A stretch of DNA of 64,000 bases from the NCBI GenBank assembly GCA_019636675.1, contig JAHBXC010000005.1, positions 62,001 to 126,000 of the forward strand. The letters are read 5' to 3'. Shown piece by piece: positions 60,271 to 64,000 of the stretch. Under the pieces are notes generated by a model, which searched no databases, was not told the DNA's origin, and worked only from the letters and a program-made list of their open reading frames with translations. Within the stretch, counting starts at the first letter, position 1; the number at the start of each line of letters is the position of its first letter. This stretch comes from Phycisphaeraceae bacterium. GTDB lineage: Bacteria > Planctomycetota > Phycisphaerae > Phycisphaerales > UBA1924. Position numbers and translations under genes: made by a program.

Positions 60271-60585
60271 TCAGTCCCCGAGGTCGCCGGGACAGTTGGG
60301 ATCCACACTGGGCGAGACGGGCTGACAACTGCTGCTGAAGCCGGTCTCCGAGTTGTAGTCACAACGTGCGCGCTCGCAAGCGTTCAGGCACGTCCGCCGG
60401 TACGCGGCCAGATGAAAGTCACAGATCTGCCATGAAGGCAGGTCGATACAGACCCAACACTTATTTTCCTGCTCGTTAATCTCAACCGCCGCCCACGCGT
60501 CCGCCGCGATGCCGCCGATCGCGATCGCTCCCAGCGAGCACAGCAGCGTGGCCGCCTCGCGCCTCTTGGACTTCATTCCCTTCAT
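60271..60585 (-). CDS. Exported eight-cysteine peptide
   Basis: A 104-residue protein; AGGAGG lies six bases before ATG 60585. A basic N-terminus with RR (MKGMKSKRREAATLLCSLGA) and a signal region ending AADAWA is followed by about 70 residues with eight cysteines: CWVC, QIC, TCLNAC, ARC, SSC and PNC. Two Trp lie in the first Cys-rich stretch. It starts 25 bases after the MauE-like gene, which argues for disulfide maturation of this peptide. It could be a small electron-transfer or structural protein; it might also be a secreted bioactive peptide. No homologue is known to me. Confidence 0.7.
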   Translation of the reverse strand: MKGMKSKRREAATLLCSLGAIAIGGIAADAWAAVEINEQENKCWVCIDLPSWQICDFHLAAYRRTCLNACERARCDYNSETGFSSSCQPVSPSVDPNCPGDLGD

Positions 60586-60609
60586 GCTGTTCCTCCTTCG
60601 GAACACGAC

Positions 60610-61161
60610 TCAGACAATCTCCGCCGGGCCGTCCGCCCGGTGCGGGCGGCCCTCGGAGGGATCAGCGGAACCAGAGAGAGCGCCGTCGCGCGTGCCGCGG
60701 GGCGAGAACCGCCATCCGGCGACGCAGACCGCGATCAGCACCGCGTTGCGCGCCAGACCGGCGAGCGCCTCGTCTCGCAGGAAGCGCGGGTTGCTGCCGC
60801 AGCCGCAGGAGACCGGGGCGTTGGTGATCTTGAGGTAGGCCAGCCACCCGCAGAACCCCAGCAGCGTGGCGAGCGTCGCGGCGAACACGGCGCGCCGGGC
60901 GATCCCGGCGATCAGCAGACTGCCCAGCGCGATTTCAAAGAACAGCAGGCCGTAGAGGAACGGCCTGGCCAGAACCGATTGCTCACTAAAGAGATAGCGC
61001 CCGACGGCCAGCGTGTCGCGCGGGTCGACGGACTTCTGCAGGACCGCCCAGAGGAAGACGCCCCCGAGCACGAGCCCCGCCGCGGGCGCAACGAAGCGCC
61101 CGAGGCCCGAGGCCCGAGGCCCGTCGTCGCTCTGAATGACATCTGCATCAACCCGAAACAT
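60610..61161 (-). CDS. MauE/DoxX-like redox membrane protein
   Basis: A 183-residue protein with four predicted spans. The motif NAPVSCGCGSNPRFLRDE in the last third matches the C-G-C loop of MauE-like proteins, which support disulfide formation in the methylamine dehydrogenase small subunit; DoxX-like sequence (GVFLWAVLQKSVDP; LLFFEIALGSLLIAG) precedes it. ATG 61161 is chosen; an upstream open frame to 61302 lacks family similarity. Near its start, three CCCGAGG heptamers encode GPRASGLGRF. It is the first gene of the cluster running to 58603. Confidence 0.78.
   Translation of the reverse strand: MFRVDADVIQSDDGPRASGLGRFVAPAAGLVLGGVFLWAVLQKSVDPRDTLAVGRYLFSEQSVLARPFLYGLLFFEIALGSLLIAGIARRAVFAATLATLLGFCGWLAYLKITNAPVSCGCGSNPRFLRDEALAGLARNAVLIAVCVAGWRFSPRGTRDGALSGSADPSEGRPHRADGPAEIV
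61099..61122. repeat. Heptamer tandem repeat in the MauE-like gene
   Basis: Three perfect CCCGAGG units plus CCCG, inside the 5' coding part. Because seven is not a multiple of three, loss or gain of one unit would shift the frame. Confidence 0.8.
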
Positions 61162-61311
61162 ACCTGCGTTCTCCCGGCAGCGGCAGGGCTGCGAACGGGA
61201 CGAACATACAGCGGCGCACGCGTCCGTGCAAGCGCTTTCTGCGGCGCCGCCGCGAAAGATTCGAAAAGCACAAAATGTGACACTTCGGCACAAAAGTGTC
61301 ACAACTCTGTC

Positions 61312-62307
61312 TCACCCGCCCTTGCCGGGCCTGAACAGGTGCACATCGCGCTGCGGGAAGGGGATGCTGATCTTCGCCTCGTCCAGCGATTCCTTGATGC
61401 GCTGGATGATCTCCTGGCGCGCAAGCCCCCAGGCGGCGGTCGGCACCCACACGCGCACCTGCCAGTTGATCGCCGAATCGCCGAACCCGTCGAGCACGAC
61501 GGCGTGCTCTTCGGTCTTCAGCCGGCGCTCGACGCGATCGACGGCGCGCAGCAGCGCGGCACGGGTCTCGTCGATTTTCGCGCCGTACGCGACGCCCACG
61601 TTGATGTCGGCGCGCCGCTTGGTGTGGTAGGTGAAGTTCTCGATCGTGTCGCCGAAGAGTTTCGTGTTCGGCACGATCAGGCGACGGTTGTCCAGCGTGT
61701 CGATCGTCGTAAAGAACAGCTCGATCTCGTCGACCTTGCCGAACACCCCGGCGGCGTTCACGACGTCGCCCACCTTGAAGGGCCGGAAGATGAGCAGCAT
61801 GATGCCCGACGCGAAGTTGGACAGCGTGCCCTGAAACGCCAGGCCGATCGCCAGGCCCATCGCGCCGATCACCACCGCGAAACTCGCGGTCTGGATGCCG
61901 AACACGCTCAGGATCGCCAGCAGCGCGAAGATGAGGATGCCCCACCTCGCCGCGTTCGCGAGGAACTTCGACAGCGTGATGTCGAACTTCGTGCGCAGCA
62001 GCGCCTTGCGGATGGTGCGGCTGGCCCACGAGGAGATGATGATCGCCGCCAGGAAGATCAGCAGCGCCTTGACCGTCGGCACGCCGTACTGCTCGGCCAC
62101 GTGCACCACCGTCTCGTAGTCGAGGTTGGTGATGTCGATCAGTGGCTTGTCCTCGGGGACCGGGGCCGGGGGAGGCGAGAGCGACGCGACGGCGGCCTTG
62201 GCCGCGTCGGCGGCGGCCTGCGCCGCTTCTGCTGCCTTCTCCGCCGCCGCCTGGGCGGCCTGCGCGAGCTGGTCGGGGTTCTGGGCGGGCGTTGCTGTCG
62301 CGATCAT
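61312..62307 (-). CDS. mscS: Small-conductance mechanosensitive channel (MscS family)
   Basis: A 331-residue channel that opens under membrane tension to release solutes. The pore helix is VVIGAMGLAIGLAFQGTLSN, followed by FASGIMLLIFRPFKVGDVV and the beta-domain DTLDNRRLIVPNTKLFGDTI, all typical. The N-terminal 50 residues are an Ala/Gln-rich stretch (DQLAQAAQAAAEKAAEAAQA) followed by Pro-rich sequence, an extension not found in E. coli MscS. Start at ATG 62307. It is unlinked to the cluster at 58603-61161. Confidence 0.93.
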   Translation of the reverse strand: MIATATPAQNPDQLAQAAQAAAEKAAEAAQAAADAAKAAVASLSPPPAPVPEDKPLIDITNLDYETVVHVAEQYGVPTVKALLIFLAAIIISSWASRTIRKALLRTKFDITLSKFLANAARWGILIFALLAILSVFGIQTASFAVVIGAMGLAIGLAFQGTLSNFASGIMLLIFRPFKVGDVVNAAGVFGKVDEIELFFTTIDTLDNRRLIVPNTKLFGDTIENFTYHTKRRADINVGVAYGAKIDETRAALLRAVDRVERRLKTEEHAVVLDGFGDSAINWQVRVWVPTAAWGLARQEIIQRIKESLDEAKISIPFPQRDVHLFRPGKGG

Positions 62308-62350
62308 CGCGTCAATCCTTGTCGATCATGCGGTCACAGTCGTGGTCGCT

Positions 62351-62385
62351 GGAAAGAACGCGCCGCGGCGTGGGCCCCGGCGCGT
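62351..62385 (-). terminator. Terminator after the DUF481 gene
   Basis: On the minus strand an 8-bp stem ACGCGCCG/CGGCGCGT with a 12-base loop is followed by TCTTTCC. It separates the porin-like gene from mscS. Confidence 0.65.
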
Positions 62386-62407
62386 CGGAGTGGTCAACGG
62401 ACTCTGC

Positions 62408-63247
62408 TCAGAACGCCCAGACGAGGGCGAGGTAGTAATCGAAGTCGTTCTTCTTGGCGTCGCCGCCGGGATCGGAGTCGTAGCGGTTCTCGAAGCCGAT
62501 CTTCAGCGTCATATTGACATCGGGGTCGACGAGGATCTCCCACCCGCCGCGCGCGAGGCCTCGGAACTCGCCGCCGTCGTCGAGGTTGGGGTAGATCTCG
62601 CCGGTGAGGAAGATCTTCTGGCGCTCGGTGATCCTGTGCTCGAAGTCGGCGCCGATGAGGGCTTCGGGGGTGAACCCGTCGTCGTTTCCGCCGGTGCGGT
62701 AGTTGCCGCCGATACCCAGTCGCCCGACGAGGAGCGTCTTGTCGTTCTTGATGAACTCGTAGCCGGGGCCGATGAAGACCGCGGTGCGCGTGTTCCAGTC
62801 CTGGAACTGGTCGTACTCGGAGCGCAGCGTGGCGAAGAATCGCCAGGGGGATTCCTTGAAGAGCCAGTCGTTGCGCGCGTCGAGCGCGACGCGGTTGTCG
62901 GAGGTGTCGCCGTCGTCGCGCGCGTAGAGGAAGAAGAAGCCCAGGCGCGTGTCGTAATCGTCGGTCTGGCGTCGCCCGCTCACCCCGCCGCGGAACGAGA
63001 CACGCTCGCTGTTGCCGGTCGTGCCGTTGAGGCCCAGCTCGACGGAGCCCTCCCACCCCTCTTTCCACGACGAGGGCTGGGGAGGGACGATCGCGGCGTC
63101 GGCGTCCGGTTGGGCGGCGGCGGCGGCGTCCTGACGCATGACCTCGGCGGCGTCGAGCGCGAGCGAGGTGTTGAACTCGGCGCCGGACGCCGCGCCAGCG
63201 AGTGCGACAAAGGAGCACGAAGCGAGGGAAAGAATGGAACGGGTCAC
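62408..63247 (-). CDS. DUF481 family outer-membrane beta-barrel protein
   Basis: A 279-residue exported protein with signal peptide (FVALAGAASGAEF). From GSVELGLNGTTGNSERVSFR on, the sequence alternates aromatic and polar residues as in a beta barrel and matches the DUF481 pattern (SRRQTDDYDTRLGFFFLYAR-like, NDWLFKESPWRFFATLRSEY), ending in YYLALVWAF with a terminal Phe, the outer-membrane insertion signal. GTG 63247 follows AGGGAG. Function unknown; E. coli YdiY belongs to the same family. Such proteins support a double-membrane organism. Confidence 0.88.
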   Translation of the reverse strand: MTRSILSLASCSFVALAGAASGAEFNTSLALDAAEVMRQDAAAAAQPDADAAIVPPQPSSWKEGWEGSVELGLNGTTGNSERVSFRGGVSGRRQTDDYDTRLGFFFLYARDDGDTSDNRVALDARNDWLFKESPWRFFATLRSEYDQFQDWNTRTAVFIGPGYEFIKNDKTLLVGRLGIGGNYRTGGNDDGFTPEALIGADFEHRITERQKIFLTGEIYPNLDDGGEFRGLARGGWEILVDPDVNMTLKIGFENRYDSDPGGDAKKNDFDYYLALVWAF

Positions 63248-63395
63248 GGCCGACTCCCTGCAGTCTGAAAGGATTGCGACAACGCCGGTCCGCGACCGGG
63301 CCTCCACGCGAGGGTAGCCGGGCGCGCGCAGGATCGCACCCTCACGGACGCCGAAACAGCGCCGCCGGGATAGGCGATTTGTTCGTCCGAAGGAT

Positions 63396-64000
63396 TCAGC
63401 GGACCGCGGCGCGCAGCGCGTCGACCTTGTCGGTCTTTTCCCAGGTGAAGGTCGGGGCGCCGTCGGCGCGAGCGCCGGGGTCGCGCCCGAAGTGCCCGTG
63501 GCGCGCCGTCGGCGAATAGATCGGGGCGCGCAGTTTCAGCGACTCGATGATCCCCCTGGGGGTCAGCGCGAAGACCTCGCGCACGCCCCGGGCGATCGCG
63601 TCGTCGGTCGCCTTGCCGGTGCCCATGCAGTCGACGAGCACGCTGGTGGGCTCGGCGACGCCGATCGCGTAGGAGAGCTGCACCTCGCACACATCGGCGA
63701 GGTCGGCCGCGACGATGTTCTTGGCGATGTAGCGCGCCATGTAGGCGGCGGAGCGGTCGACCTTGGTCGGGTCCTTGCCGCTGAACGCGCCGCCGCCGTG
63801 GCGACCGCGCCCGCCGTAGGTGTCGACGATGATCTTGCGCCCGGTCAGCCCGACATCGCCGTGGGGCCCGCCGATCTCGAAGCGACCGGTGGGGTTCACA
63901 TGGATGATGATCCCGGAGTGGAACCACTCGCCCAGCACGGGCTTGATGACATGCTCGACGATCTCGCGCTTGAGGGCGTCCTGCTTGTCGTTCCAGCGCT
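63396..64000 (-). CDS. metK: S-adenosylmethionine synthetase, C-terminal part
   Basis: The last 200 or so residues of MetK, open at the right edge. The motifs [59 protein letters not shown] and GVREVF are diagnostic; the [15 protein letters not shown] loop is the phosphate-binding segment. The enzyme makes SAM from ATP and methionine; a user of SAM (RlmN) is also in the window but unlinked. Its start and any SAM-responsive leader lie beyond the window. Confidence 0.97.
   Translation of the reverse strand, partial: RWNDKQDALKREIVEHVIKPVLGEWFHSGIIIHVNPTGRFEIGGPHGDVGLTGRKIIVDTYGGRGRHGGGAFSGKDPTKVDRSAAYMARYIAKNIVAADLADVCEVQLSYAIGVAEPTSVLVDCMGTGKATDDAIARGVREVFALTPRGIIESLKLRAPIYSPTARHGHFGRDPGARADGAPTFTWEKTDKVDALRAAVR

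Noticed and set aside
61162..61302. A longer N-terminus for the MauE-like protein
   Set aside because: The added 47 residues are Cys-rich and show no family similarity; the membrane domain begins after ATG 61161.

Overview
This is a 64 kb window of a GC-rich bacterial chromosome, most likely from the planctomycete class Phycisphaerae. The evidence is indirect but consistent. Seven exported proteins end in a calcium-loop (dockerin-like) segment of the pattern C-x-GD...NFADLN...FG-x-x-C-x, typical of marine Phycisphaerae. A further exported protein carries a short PxPGA/hydrophobic/Arg-rich sorting tail, several genes look leaderless, and planctomycete-style dispersed repeats lie between genes. 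There is no rRNA, CRISPR array, transposase or prophage.

Layout. 1-10 kb: the mutL 3' end, three tandem membrane proteins with two zinc ribbons each, rlmN with a repeat-derived insertion, a large secreted subtilase, tRNA-Gln(CTG) and a PAS-LuxR regulator. 10-20 kb: a tightly overlapping minus-strand operon (metG, unknown gene, amidohydrolase, D-2-hydroxyacid dehydrogenase) and two tandem paralogous secreted dockerin proteins. 20-30 kb: a pilin-like protein, an EF-G paralogue lacking the catalytic His, a DUF559 gene embedded in repeats, pyrB, a 7Fe ferredoxin, a Lys/Ala-rich histone-like protein, a catalytically dead M16 homologue and a degenerate matrixin-like dockerin protein. 30-34 kb: DsrE-like protein, permease and mini-thioredoxin, then a DUF444 protein. 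33.8-40 kb: a partial F-type ATP synthase operon (AtpZ/AtpI-like, atpB, E, F, H, a SIMPL-domain gene, atpA) that stops at a strong terminator, so atpG, atpD and atpC must lie elsewhere. 40-45.6 kb: five secreted proteins, four with dockerin tails, some with their own promoters. 45.6-53 kb: MFS transporter, sugar-nucleotide epimerase, UbiA-like protein, Fic protein, an A+T-richer HEPN-like gene (possible defence gene) and ychF. 53-64 kb: dioxygenase lipoprotein, unknowns, guaB, a small operon pairing a MauE-like membrane protein with an exported eight-cysteine peptide, an MscS channel, a DUF481 outer-membrane protein and the 3' part of metK.

How it works together. Housekeeping genes (translation, nucleotide synthesis, ATP synthase, SAM synthesis) are interspersed with single-gene units for cell-surface or secreted proteins. 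Two repeat systems run through the intergenic spaces: six copies of a CACCGCAGAGG-type element, three of them carrying an added hairpin, and at least six tracts of tandem heptamers, two of which lie inside genes (rlmN and the MauE-like gene).

The candidates I would follow first are the MauE-like/eight-cysteine operon, the HEPN-like gene, the dead-protease pair (M16 and matrixin-like) and the broken ATP synthase operon. All calls come from reading the sequence; no database search was run.
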